Source: Apiospora phragmitis
Lineage: Eukaryota; Ascomycota; Sordariomycetes; Amphisphaeriales; Apiosporaceae
Length of the DNA stretch: 64,000 bases
Reading direction: 5' to 3'
Assembly (NCBI GenBank): GCA_038363925.1
Contig: JAQQWL010000007.1
Location: 124,001-188,000 of the forward strand
Shown: positions 53,969 through 63,274 of the stretch, piece after piece
Numbering within the stretch: the first letter of the stretch is position 1
Layout: each line of letters opens with the position of its first letter
The notes under the pieces: model-generated
Told to the model about the DNA's origin: nothing
What the model saw: the letters and a program-made list of their open reading frames with translations, nothing else
The model's database searches: none
Program-made: the position numbers and the translations under genes

Positions 53969-55684
53969 TCAACGGAACAGCTCGTCGTCTGCGTCGCCAC
54001 TCAAAAGACTGTCGAAAAACGCCATGTCGACCCCTTGGAAAGCCCAATCGTCACCACCCGCCGTCAGGCCAAAACTGTTCGGAAACCGGGCGTCGAGCTG
54101 CTGCATGGGTGGTACTCCATCGTGTCCAGTGGCGACGCGGTTGAGGTGCTGCAGCACGATGAAGCGGGACAGGATCTCGCGCGACGCGTTCACGCAGGCC
54201 GTCCGCGAGTACCCGTACGTAGGGTCGGACGACGCCCACAGCATGTAGGGCAGGTGGATCTGGTTCAGGATGTGGTAGTGGGACATCTGCAGCACGAGCC
54301 GCTTGAGGTCCCAGAAGGTGCTCTCGTCGTGCTTTTCCGGGGTCGGGAAGCTGGGGGTCAGCCACCACTTGCTGGGGAGGACCCGGGCGGCTCGCTGGAG
54401 CTCCTTGTCTAGTTCCTGGGCTAGGCTCAAGTCTCGACTGCGCGCTTCTTTGCGTTCCAGAAGTGAACCCATGATATCGCAGTGGAAGCGTTCCAGTCGC
54501 CCTAGCGGAGTGTCGTGGGCAAGCAAGTCCTCGTTCATGACGGTCTTGTCGGTTGAGCCGGGGGGCCAGCCCTAGGAGCAGAGATAGAGACCGATCGCGA
54601 TGGATGATGCGAACCCACAAAGCACTCGGCTCCGCCATGGACGTAGGATCAAGAAACTGGTGGCGTGGCTGCTTCGCGGCTTGGTGCAAACCCATCAGCT
54701 GGGCTAGATGAAGTCCTCTGCGGGAAGAGGACCAACTGAGTCGCATTTTACAGTCGTTGGCGTAAAACGTGCTCTCCAGCATGATGCACTCCAGGCCTTC
54801 GTTGCTGCCTACCAGCCGGTCTTGGGTAGCCACCTGACGGACGGCAGCCTCGAACAGCCGCTCCATCAAGCCCCGGGGTGGCTCCGATAGCCCTCTCAGG
54901 TCTTCGAACTGCGGGTAGTCGAACTTGGGACGCAGCTGCTGCAGAAGGTGGGCCAGCTGCAGCATATACCTGGCTACCAAGACGGGATGATCTTGGGCAT
55001 GGGGCCTCCTGATATCGACCCAATCTGGGCCAGTTTGGCGGCTTAGGTTCTTATATGACACTGTCAATGCCTTATTGAACATGTAAAAGCTGCGGTAGCT
55101 GGCTTTGATGATGATCTCGCTGTCTTTAGGGGTGGGGAGAGCATTGTACAAGGTATGCGACAAGCTCATGATCGAATAACCCCTTTCCGTTGCAAAGGCT
55201 CATAAGGGGCACCGCTGGCGGCGATGGGTCGATCTAGACCAGTGGGCGTGGGTACGGATTTCTCCGATATTCTTGTTGAGGGGACGGCTTATTTCTGTCG
55301 GAGCCGGGGTAAGGATGTTGTTGTCCACGCTCTGATGGGCACAGGTGGTCGGCACATCATCGTCCACCCTCTGATGCAGCAAGCGCTGGCAAGGTTCTCG
55401 ACTGTAACCAATCTATCCGCCATCTGACGTGCCCCGTCCGGCGGCGATGTCAAATCATCGGGCGAGTCCTGGCTGATGCACCGGGTCCCACGGCGCTGGC
55501 ATCCCAAACAGACGGCATCTTGCGTCGGAATGTCCTGCGCAAATACGCACTTTTCCTTTCTTCGTTTGCATGCGCAGCAGCTCCGCGTGCCTTTGCGCGT
55601 CCTCCTCCGCTTGGCGGGCGAGCCGGATGCGTTTTCGATGCTGGCGTCCGTCTCTGCTTCGGGGGCAGAACGGGTAACTGGCAT
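53969..55684 (-). pseudogene. Zn(II)2Cys6 transcription factor, multiply broken
   Basis: The ATG at 55684 opens MPVTRSAPE and a complete binuclear cluster at about residues 34-68: C-x2-C-x6-C-x12-C-x2-C-x6-C. A Lys/Arg-rich run (AKRRRTRKGTRS) precedes the cluster. After RLVTVENLASA the frame slips near 55381 (one base short), then meets TGA at 55200-55202. It resumes with SLSHTLYNALPTPKDSEIII, the start of the fungal-specific regulatory domain. A run of six G at 54560-54565 is one base too long and separates SLSLLLGLAP from GSTDKTVMNEDLLAHDTPLG. The last segment is intact to 53969. An unseen intron could explain the TGA, but not both slips. It was probably a pathway-specific regulator of the neighbouring pump locus. 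Confidence 0.7.
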
Positions 55685-55753
55685 GTCTTTGAATAGGAAC
55701 CGAATTGAGTACGAGGGGTAGTAGCCTCGATGGCAAAGTGGAATGCTTGCCAA

Positions 55754-55984
55754 TTGACGTAGTTAATGCATTTCGATGTGTGTCTCATGCAGCGAAGTGT
55801 CCATGCGCGGGAGGGGAGGTGGTGTGATTGAAGCTGATGAAGTGGTTATGCTATTGTAATATTCCGCCGGGTTCCGGTCCAAATGATAAAGGGGTTAGAT
55901 TGCTTAAGCGCTACGCCACGGTGGCTAGAGCTAAGCTATGAGTCGTTCTAACCAGTATTACCATGTGGTTTGTACTAGATCTCA
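55754..55984. other. Left margin of the repeat island
   Basis: No gene is seen. AAGCGCTACGCCACGGTGGC at about 55906 vaguely recalls the 5' part of tRNA-Ser but does not fold as a tRNA. Confidence 0.35.
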
Positions 55985-56028
55985 CGTATTTAACTAGAAA
56001 CAATTCTATTTTAATGGTTTACTAAGTA

Positions 56029-56080
56029 ATGTACCTTATAAGCGAGCTGCGCATATAAGCGAGCTGCGCACTTTTAATTA
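56029..56080 (+). repeat. Left TIR of element 1
   Basis: Begins ATGTACCTT and contains ATAAGCGAGCTGCGCA twice, spaced by one T. Confidence 0.88.
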
Positions 56081-56922
56081 ACTTTTTTATAATTAATTTT
56101 ATATTAACTTTTCTCTTTTAATAAATATAGAATTAAAAAATAAAGAAAAAAGGTTTAATTTAACGCTTTAAGCGTTTTAAAATAATTTAAAATTAAGTAT
56201 ATAAAAAGTTATAGTAATATATTATATCTTAAAATCGACGTTACGTAATCAACGACGCGGAATTTAATCACGATTCGAAATTTCTATAAATTCTCGAAAG
56301 CTTTTTAATTTTAAAGAGGAATTAATTATTTAATATATTATTAATTTAAATACGCGATCGTTTCTTCCTTAGTTAAGTAATATAAAAAACATAGCGAATT
56401 AATTACTTAGTTTACGTGACGCGAGACGCGTCGCGTTAATTAAGTCTTTAATTTTATATAATAATAACTAGACCTCTAGAGGCGTTTTAATCGAAGAATC
56501 GATTATTAAAGAGTTTTTATAAAGATTTTAACGCGTATTACGTATAGTTTATTTTTATATAAAATATAATTAATAAGTATAAAATATAAAAAGAGGATAT
56601 ATATAATTTTAATAAAACTAGGTTTTTTATAAATTAAATCTCGTTTAAAATAATTATAACCACTTTTAATTAATGCGAAAAGCCTAAGGTAATATAATAA
56701 AAGAACCGGGAATAAGTTATAATTATTTAAAGCGTTAAATTAAACGATTACGCTATCCTTTTATATATTATTTTTATTAAAAAAACGTACCTCTTTTTTT
56801 AATATAAAAATAGCCTATTATTAAGAAACTAAGTGATCGTAATTATTAAAAATAATTAAATTATAAATAAAAAAGGTGAAGACTAGATTCGATACTTTAA
56901 TTAATATATTAAGTTTTATACG

Positions 56923-57258
56923 AAAGGTCGTTATCGCTTCTTAATCTTAAACGGCTACGAAAGCTACTACTCGATAGCTTTTAAGCTCTATTATAAAAAG
57001 AACTCGATTATTATATTTTATATACCTTCTTATTCGTCGTATAAGCTCTAACCTTTTAATATCGGCTATTTTCGTATATTAAAAAACGCGTATAAGAAAG
57101 AAATTAAAGGTTTTATACGGGCGTATATTACTTATATCTCTAAGGAGGACTTTTTATTAACGTTTTTAAAAGCGTTCTAGGCGACTTTTACCGTTTTAAA
57201 TATATAAAAAAGCTTTTAAAAGATAAGACTTATCTCGTATAATCCGGAATATATTATT
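56923..57258 (+). pseudogene. Relic of a pogo-family DDE transposase, catalytic region
   Basis: Read in one plus-strand frame, this stretch gives YRFLILNGYESYYSIAFKLY, then IPSYSSYKL, a stop, and PFNIGYFRILKNAYKKEIKG. It continues through FIRAYITYISKEDFLLTF. The pattern matches the DDE_1 domain of pogo/Fot1 transposases (an LILDGHxSH block, a PPHxSHLLQPLDVG block, then LKxAYxKEI). Replacements such as Asp to Asn, Gly to Glu and Gln to stop follow from C-to-T/G-to-A change. It cannot encode an active enzyme. Confidence 0.8.
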
Positions 57259-57835
57259 TTATAATTAAATATAAAGTTATATATTTTAATACTTTTAAGG
57301 ATATTTTTTAGCTTGTTTATTCTTTAAAAATTAAAAACTTTAAATAATTTAATTAGGGCTTAGTTTTAAACCGAATACGTTTAAAACTATATTATATAAT
57401 ATTAAAATAACTCTTTAATATTTATTTTAATTAACTTTAATTAAATCGTAAATGTTATAACGTAAGTTATATATTAAATTATTTTTTTAAAAAGTAAAAA
57501 CGTGACACTTCGAAAAATAAATAAGATATTTAGCCGGCGCCGCCGTACGAAAAAGAAACGGCTATAAAATAGAGGATCACTTCGTATATAAGCTAGAAAA
57601 GATTTATAGTTTTAAAAAAATATTAATAAATAGTTATAAAATAAATCGTATTAAAGGAGTAATTATATAAAAACGTTTAAAATACGCTTATAACGTTATA
57701 AAATTTATAGAGAGCTTAAATATAATACGTATACTTATTAAAATAATATAAAAACCTTTAAAAATAATAATTATTAATATATTTAATTAATTTTAAACGT
57801 TATAATTAAATTAATTTATAACTTATAAAGCTTAA

Positions 57836-57887
57836 TAATAAAAAGTGCGTAGCTCGCTTATATACGCAGCTCGCTTATAAAGTACGT
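57836..57887 (-). repeat. Right TIR of element 1
   Basis: The inverted complement of the left TIR, beginning ACGTACTTT on the minus strand. Four transitions and one transversion separate the two. Confidence 0.88.
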
Positions 57888-57953
57888 TATTTAATTAATG
57901 CCTTATATCTTTTCTTTTCTTTTTACTCTGTTTGTTTTAAATCGAGTTTAGTA

Positions 57954-57997
57954 AGCTAGCTGACGGTGCTACGATCACTTCATATAACGGCGACCTT
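57954..57997 (+). repeat. Left TIR of element 2 (mutated)
   Basis: Begins AGCTAGCTGACGGTGCTACG. It carries T or A at each of the eight positions where the right TIR has C or G. Confidence 0.88.
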
Positions 57998-59819
57998 AAA
58001 AACTAATAATAATACTATATAATAATAATATAAATAATTTAATTAAAAATTAATATAAAATTTTAAAAATACCGTTTTAGTCTCGAAACGCTTTTATAAC
58101 ACTTTTAATCTTAGATTTAAAGTTAGATTTAATTATAACGGCTTCCGGTGTTAATTATAAAGGAGTAATAGCCTAGGGTTTCGATATAACGTTATTTATT
58201 TCCTTTTTAATTACTATAGTATCTTATATACGTATAAACTTTTAATTAAGGTTAAGTATTACTCTTTTTTTTTTTTTTTTTTTAAATTACCTTTTAGAAC
58301 TAACTTTTCGTACTCTAATTAGCCGATCTAGCCGTTTAAAGTATTTAGATTTTTTTAAAGCTTCCGGAATAAAACCCGGCGCGTCACGTTATTAAAAATA
58401 ATATTATTACTATTAAGCGTATCCGTTAACTTTTTAATCTAGCGGTTAGTCGTAGGTGTTAGTAATGTTATAAAGGAGAATTATTTATCGGAAACGTTAA
58501 GGGGAGGCTTAAATAGTTTTATTTCTATTTAGTCTTTTATTCTCTAGTTCCGGCTATTAAGGGGCTTATTAATATTACGAGGGAATATATTAATTACGGC
58601 TTAGCCGCTAGTTATTATATACGGTTAAAAAGTAAACTTTTTAATTAGTTTATAATATCGGAGGAAGTTTTTTTTACTTATATTTATATTATTAAGCTTT
58701 ATATAATATAAGGTTATTTTTTAGTAGTAAGTATTTTTTAATATATTAAAAGGATTAAAATCTAGGGGTTATAATAGGTACGATAAGTATATTAAAAAGA
58801 AAAAAAGTTATATTTTATACTTTAAATACGTTATAATAAAGTTCTCGTTTACGTAGCTAACGTAGCTATTTAAAATAATAAGCCGTTATTAGTCCTCGTT
58901 TTAAGGCTTTATATAAAGGATAAAAACCTTATTTAGCTATACTAGGGCTAGCTCTTTATTAGTTTAGCTTTTAAGGGATGCCGTAAAAACTTAATCCTTT
59001 ATAATATCTATTAGTGAGTCCTCTTTTTCTAGAAATTATTACTGCTAGACTTATTAACTCTTAAATATAATAAGAGGAGGTAAGGCTTAGCTTAAAGCGT
59101 TATTATATTCGACCGCAGAAGCTTATTCTTAGTTAAGGGAGTTTTAATTAATATTTTCTTTATTTTAGTAAGTTTAATAATTATTATATTCGTTTTATAG
59201 TCGAACTAGTTACTGATTTTGTCGATGTTAAACCGAAACTTCGAAGGGATTAATTTTAGAATAGGATTATTAAGCCGTTCGAAAAACTCGATAATTTTTT
59301 TTACGGAAGTTACGTTAAATTTTAAGAAATTTATCCTTTTAAAAAGAGTAGTATCGATAAATAGATAACGAGTAATAAATCTTTTAACCTAGTGTTTACC
59401 GAGTATTATATTAATTTTATTAGTTTAAAAAATTTATTAAGCGAATATCTAGAAGATAACGTACGTTAATAAATAGTTTAAATTATATTACGTAAGGTAT
59501 TAAGTTACGATCTAAAACTTTTCCGTTATTATTAAAATTTAAAAAGACTTATTTCGTTATTTTATAGTTTTACGGGCCGTAAATCCGAGCCTTTAGAGTT
59601 ATTTTAAAGATATTATGCTTTTCGGCGGCTTGTTTTATTAACGAGCTATTTATAATATTTTAAATCGCGCGTTATAATGCTAACTCGTTAAGTTTACGGC
59701 CTATTAGAAAAAGGAAAAGAAAAAGAAGACGATAATATTATTTAATTAATTATAAATTAAAAACTAACTAGTTTATATACTAATTTATTTGTGGTGCTAT
59801 CAGGGGCTATTTAAATTTA

Positions 59820-59863
59820 GGGGTCGCCGTTGCATGGGGTGACCGTAGCACCGTCAGCTGGCT
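59820..59863 (-). repeat. Right TIR of element 2 (unmutated)
   Basis: On the minus strand it begins AGCCAGCTGACGGTGCTACG and keeps its GC-rich sequence, so the RIP boundary lies just inside the element. Confidence 0.88.
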
Positions 59864-59976
59864 TATTTGCTATTTAATTCGAACCCACACTCTTCGTTCA
59901 CGTATTGTTCAGGTCAGTCGGTGAGTACTTCGTGTATAGCGTTGACGGCTTAGCCCGCCCATCGGACTATTATCAT

Positions 59977-60520
59977 GAGCCGGAGAATTCCTGCTCAAAG
60001 ACAAGATTGAAGAGAGAGGTGGGTATGTAGTGTGAAGAGATGGTTGACGAAACCGGTGGAGCTCATGGTGCACCGATTTGCACTCAATCCCAGATTGCTT
60101 GCACTTTGAGGACCAGCATAACCCGAATCCAGTAATTACCTCCCATATGATGCATAGCAGGGGGACGCCAGAGTGAAAAGGATCCCCAAAGATTCTTGTC
60201 TCGATCGATAATATGTGCCATCAAGACATCAAAGTACACACAGCTAGCGCAATAAACGGAAGAATCATGGTCGGAAACGCTCAAAACGGTCACAGCGTTA
60301 ACAGTGACATGTCAAAAACTTCTCAAGTTTTATTTATGTGTGCTCAGTTGTAGAAATCGTATATATACAAATAAAATATTGATCAAAAGAACCAAGAAGA
60401 TCTTCTTCTCTTGGATGCCCATGCATTGTTGACAACCCAAAACTTATATCACAGCTGTGGCTCAACCTCGGCATCGCGAGAACTTGGAAAGGTTAGGACG
60501 GATCAAAATCGTCCTTTTGT
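59977..60520. other. Intergenic, right margin of the repeat island and LPMO 3' flank
   Basis: Base composition returns to normal at once. No gene is seen. Confidence 0.45.
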
Positions 60521-61723
60521 TTAGTTGAGGCATTGGCTGTAGTAGGCGTTCTGCTTCTTGCAAGTGCCCTCGGCGCAGCTGGTAGGGCCAGTGAAGCCGT
60601 TGCCACCACATTGGCCGTAGAGGCTGGCGCCTTGGCTGCTGCCGGCATCGCCAGTCGGGGCGGCGGGGGCGGCCGAAGTGCGGGTGGCGGTGACCAGCGT
60701 AGTAGGGACGGGCGCAACAGAGGTGGCCTCGGGCTCGCAAGCGTCGTCATCGCCCTCGTCGTTGCCTTGAGCCTCGCAAGCGTCGTCGTCACCCTCGTCG
60801 TCCTCGTCGTCACCCTGAGCCTCGCAAGCGTCGTTGTCGTCGCCACCGGCAGACTGGGTGGGAGCGGGCGCGGCAGCGGTGGTAGAGGCGGCAGGGGGCG
60901 CCTGGGTGGCGGCCGGGGCAGACGCAGAGGGAGCAGGAGCGGCGCTAGAGGCAGCAGCAGCACCACCACCACCACCACCACCAGCGGTGCCGAACAGCTT
61001 GGGGCCGGGGACGGTGTAGCTGCTGATGGTGCCCTGGTAAGGGTTGAACAGGATACCGGCGTCCTTGGAAGTGTACAGGTCGGTGCCCAGGGTGCCCTCG
61101 GGCAGCTCAGTACCGGAGCCAGTGACGGCGATGTTGATGCACTGGGGGTAGTTCTGGGCGCCGTTCTCCTGTCCAGCGGCGTGGAGGGCAATGATCTCGT
61201 GGCGGAAGACGTAGTTGCCGGCCTTGAGGTTCTCGGGCACCTTGGTGGTCCAGGTGCCGCCGTTGGCGACCAGCTTGGCGGCGCCCCACTTGCCGCCCTC
61301 GTAGCCCGACTCGTCGATCTTGACCCATTTCAGGGCCGTCTTGTCGGTCTTGGAGCAGTCGCCACCACAGTCGGCCACGTAGGTCAGGACGGGGCCGATG
61401 TCGTGGGGCCAGTTGCCCCAGTCGAAGCTGACCTCGCCGCCGGCCTTGACCGAGCTGGTTAGGGCGCCCGGCTGGGCCTTCTTGTGGCAGTTGATGTCCG
61501 ACGTCTTGTACATCGTCGGGTCGATGAAGCCGTTGTCGAGGTTCTCGGTCGACCAGGCCGCCACCTTGGGCGCGCTGCCGCCGTTCTTGGCCTGGTAGTA
61601 GTAGTCCATCAGGAAGCCCTGCTGCTTCTTGTCGTCGGTGCTGAAGCTGTTGACGTTGCCGTGGGCCAGGGCCGTGGCGGCGAAGGCGCCGACGGCGGCG
61701 AGGGTGAGCTTGGTGGTAGACAT
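60521..61723 (-). CDS. Modular AA9 LPMO with CBM1 and an acidic Cys-repeat linker
   Basis: An intronless gene of 400 residues. The signal peptide ends at Ala-20, so the mature chain starts with His-21, the copper ligand ([20 protein letters not shown]). The AA9 core contains [60 protein letters not shown] (second copper His and axial Tyr) and [21 protein letters not shown] Gly/Ala/Ser/Pro-rich linker starts near residue 250. At residues 295-333 an acidic stretch repeats [21 protein letters not shown] with Cys-300, Cys-316 and Cys-329. After Ser/Thr/Pro-rich sequence, the last 35 residues form a fungal CBM1 ([20 protein letters not shown]). It oxidatively cleaves cellulose outside the cell. 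The linker is the odd part. Confidence 0.95.
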   Translation of the reverse strand: MSTTKLTLAAVGAFAATALAHGNVNSFSTDDKKQQGFLMDYYYQAKNGGSAPKVAAWSTENLDNGFIDPTMYKTSDINCHKKAQPGALTSSVKAGGEVSFDWGNWPHDIGPVLTYVADCGGDCSKTDKTALKWVKIDESGYEGGKWGAAKLVANGGTWTTKVPENLKAGNYVFRHEIIALHAAGQENGAQNYPQCINIAVTGSGTELPEGTLGTDLYTSKDAGILFNPYQGTISSYTVPGPKLFGTAGGGGGGGAAAASSAAPAPSASAPAATQAPPAASTTAAAPAPTQSAGGDDNDACEAQGDDEDDEGDDDACEAQGNDEGDDDACEPEATSVAPVPTTLVTATRTSAAPAAPTGDAGSSQGASLYGQCGGNGFTGPTSCAEGTCKKQNAYYSQCLN

Positions 61724-63274
61724 GTTTATTTGTGGAGGATGTTTATCTGAAGAGATACGGGCGTGTTTGGTTTATTGGCACAAGAGATGAGGAGAAGAAG
61801 CTTGGCTTTGATCAATGAATCGTATGTTCGGATGAAGCGAATGGTCCCGGCTTCACACAGTGAAGTTGACTTGGAAAAGGATGTAAAGGGTGGAATAGGT
61901 GAGAAGCCTAGGGAGAAAAAGAGTGTGAAATGCGATCCTGCAACTGAGTCGTGATGAAGCAAGAAAAGATCCCTTACTGACCGTCGAGGGCATCGTCGTA
62001 TTTATGCGTGACCTTGCCGTCTCCCATCGTCTCCCCATTCCCATCCTGCAGAGCCTCAACACTCGAGATTCAGGAGCAAAACCCATGCAACCAGCCAGTC
62101 GGCTTACACGGTTCGGCATAGTGTGACGGGCGGTTGTGGAAAAACTCATCGTGAAAGCCATCAATCTGGAACACAGCACAGCGGTGGTGCTATGGGGATG
62201 AGTTCCCGTTGCGGAAATCATTCCATATGAGATGTTCAAGGACCGGGGTTCGCGATGACCGATAGGGCCCTCTTGTCAGTCCAGGCACCAGGAACGCTTT
62301 TTGGACAGGAGTCAGTGACAGGAGGTGGAATGGTAGAAATCGGGCCAAGGTGAAACAGGATCCCTGGTCTGATCTCGGCGGCTGGCCCCGGTTGACGTTG
62401 AAGATCCACCGCACTATCCCCTGCAGGTGATCTTGACACCCCTGAAAGGCCGTATCTTCGGACGAAAAGTCTCCTGCCTCCTGCCAAGGAGTTTCTGGTT
62501 AAGCGAGCCAATGCATGCTGAGGAAAAGAACAAGAAGAAAAAGACGCCTTTCGACTGGACGAACTTTCAGACGAATCTTCGGCCCATGCCGCGCTCGTAA
62601 CCACCTACAAAAAAGAAGAAGAAAAGAGGGAATAGTAGCCGAGGCGTGACGCCATGCACGGGCTCTCTTGGTGGGTGTGTCGGTTAGCGCTTCCCTGCCC
62701 AAACCGCTGGGTCAGCATTCTGGTCAGCACTCATTGAGGCAAACCCCCCCCCCACTAATTCCCTAAATTCAGGGAGGCAGAACAGCGCTGTGGGCATGCA
62801 AAGGCCCGTAAATCAGTTGTCTCAATCACCGCCGAACCGCGACTTCGACAATCTTGGACCAACTTTGATGAGCAACATCCATTCTCTCCCAAAAAGTAGA
62901 GACTGTAAGACATATCGCGATCGCTTCACTTCGTCTTTTTTATTTGTGCAAACTAGTGCGTTCTTTTTGGTGATGTTTACTTGGATCTACTGCTAACGCT
63001 GCTCTGCTTGAATGATATGAGTCGAGACCTTCAACTGTGCCGCATGCACAGCCAGGTCCGGTGTCCCCGTTGAGTCACTCGGTCATGACTATCCCATCTG
63101 TGACTTTCCGTTGCTCGAAGGCGGGTGTCCTGGCTAGACTGGCCTAGGATGCGCACATATATATTGCCTGATTTTCCACCACTCAACTGTTTACATAGAT
63201 GCCGGATAATCATGGTTATCGTTAAGCAAGTATCCGACCGTTCGGCATCACTGTGTAATTTGACATCCACAACC
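61724..63274. other. Divergent intergenic region upstream of the LPMO
   Basis: It holds the LPMO promoter and the upstream region of the last gene. Short frames only; a C-run lies at about 62744-62753. Confidence 0.45.

Larger units (their letters stand above)
56029..57887 (+). mobile_element. Pogo/Fot1-like (Pot2-type) DNA transposon, RIP-mutated
   Basis: The element is 1,859 bp and is flanked by TA at 56027-56028 and 57888-57889, the target duplication of Tc1/mariner-pogo elements. Its 52-bp terminal inverted repeats differ at 5 positions, 4 of them transitions. Each TIR holds two direct 16-bp repeats (ATAAGCGAGCTGCGCA). As I recall it, Pot2 of Magnaporthe also has a length near 1.86 kb and TIRs with internal 16-bp direct repeats. 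The interior is extremely AT-rich with stops in all frames. A pogo transposase C-terminal region is still readable on the plus strand. Confidence 0.88.
57954..59863 (-). mobile_element. Second TIR DNA transposon, probably pogo/Fot1-like, RIP-mutated
   Basis: The element is 1,910 bp and is flanked by TA at 57952-57953 and 59864-59865. Its 44-bp terminal inverted repeats differ at eight positions, all transitions; the left TIR carries the mutated bases. The interior is AT-rich with stops in every frame. On the minus strand a transposase-like pattern persists weakly, with RFNID at 59235-59221 (as in the RYNxDE block) and KVYFLTVYNN near 58640-58611 (as in the late FLxxYxKAR block). The coding orientation is therefore probably minus. 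Family assignment rests mainly on the TA duplication, TIR length and size. Confidence 0.8.
55985..59976 (+). repeat. Dispersed repeat A, copy 2, split by two transposons
   Basis: The three remaining blocks, 55985-56026, 57890-57951 and 59866-59976, align in order with copy 1 at 50937-51190. The splits fall exactly where the two TIR elements begin and end. Most differences in the first two blocks are C-to-T or G-to-A, as expected from RIP. Confidence 0.7.

Noticed and set aside
55904..55984. tRNA-Ser-like stretch upstream of repeat A copy 2
   Set aside because: Only a weak resemblance to the 5' half of the tRNA; no T arm, no acceptor pairing and no Pol III terminator.
60533..61462. 309-codon plus-strand frame opposite the modular LPMO
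   Set aside because: Low-complexity Gly/Val/Arg shadow; the minus strand has signal peptide, AA9 and CBM1.
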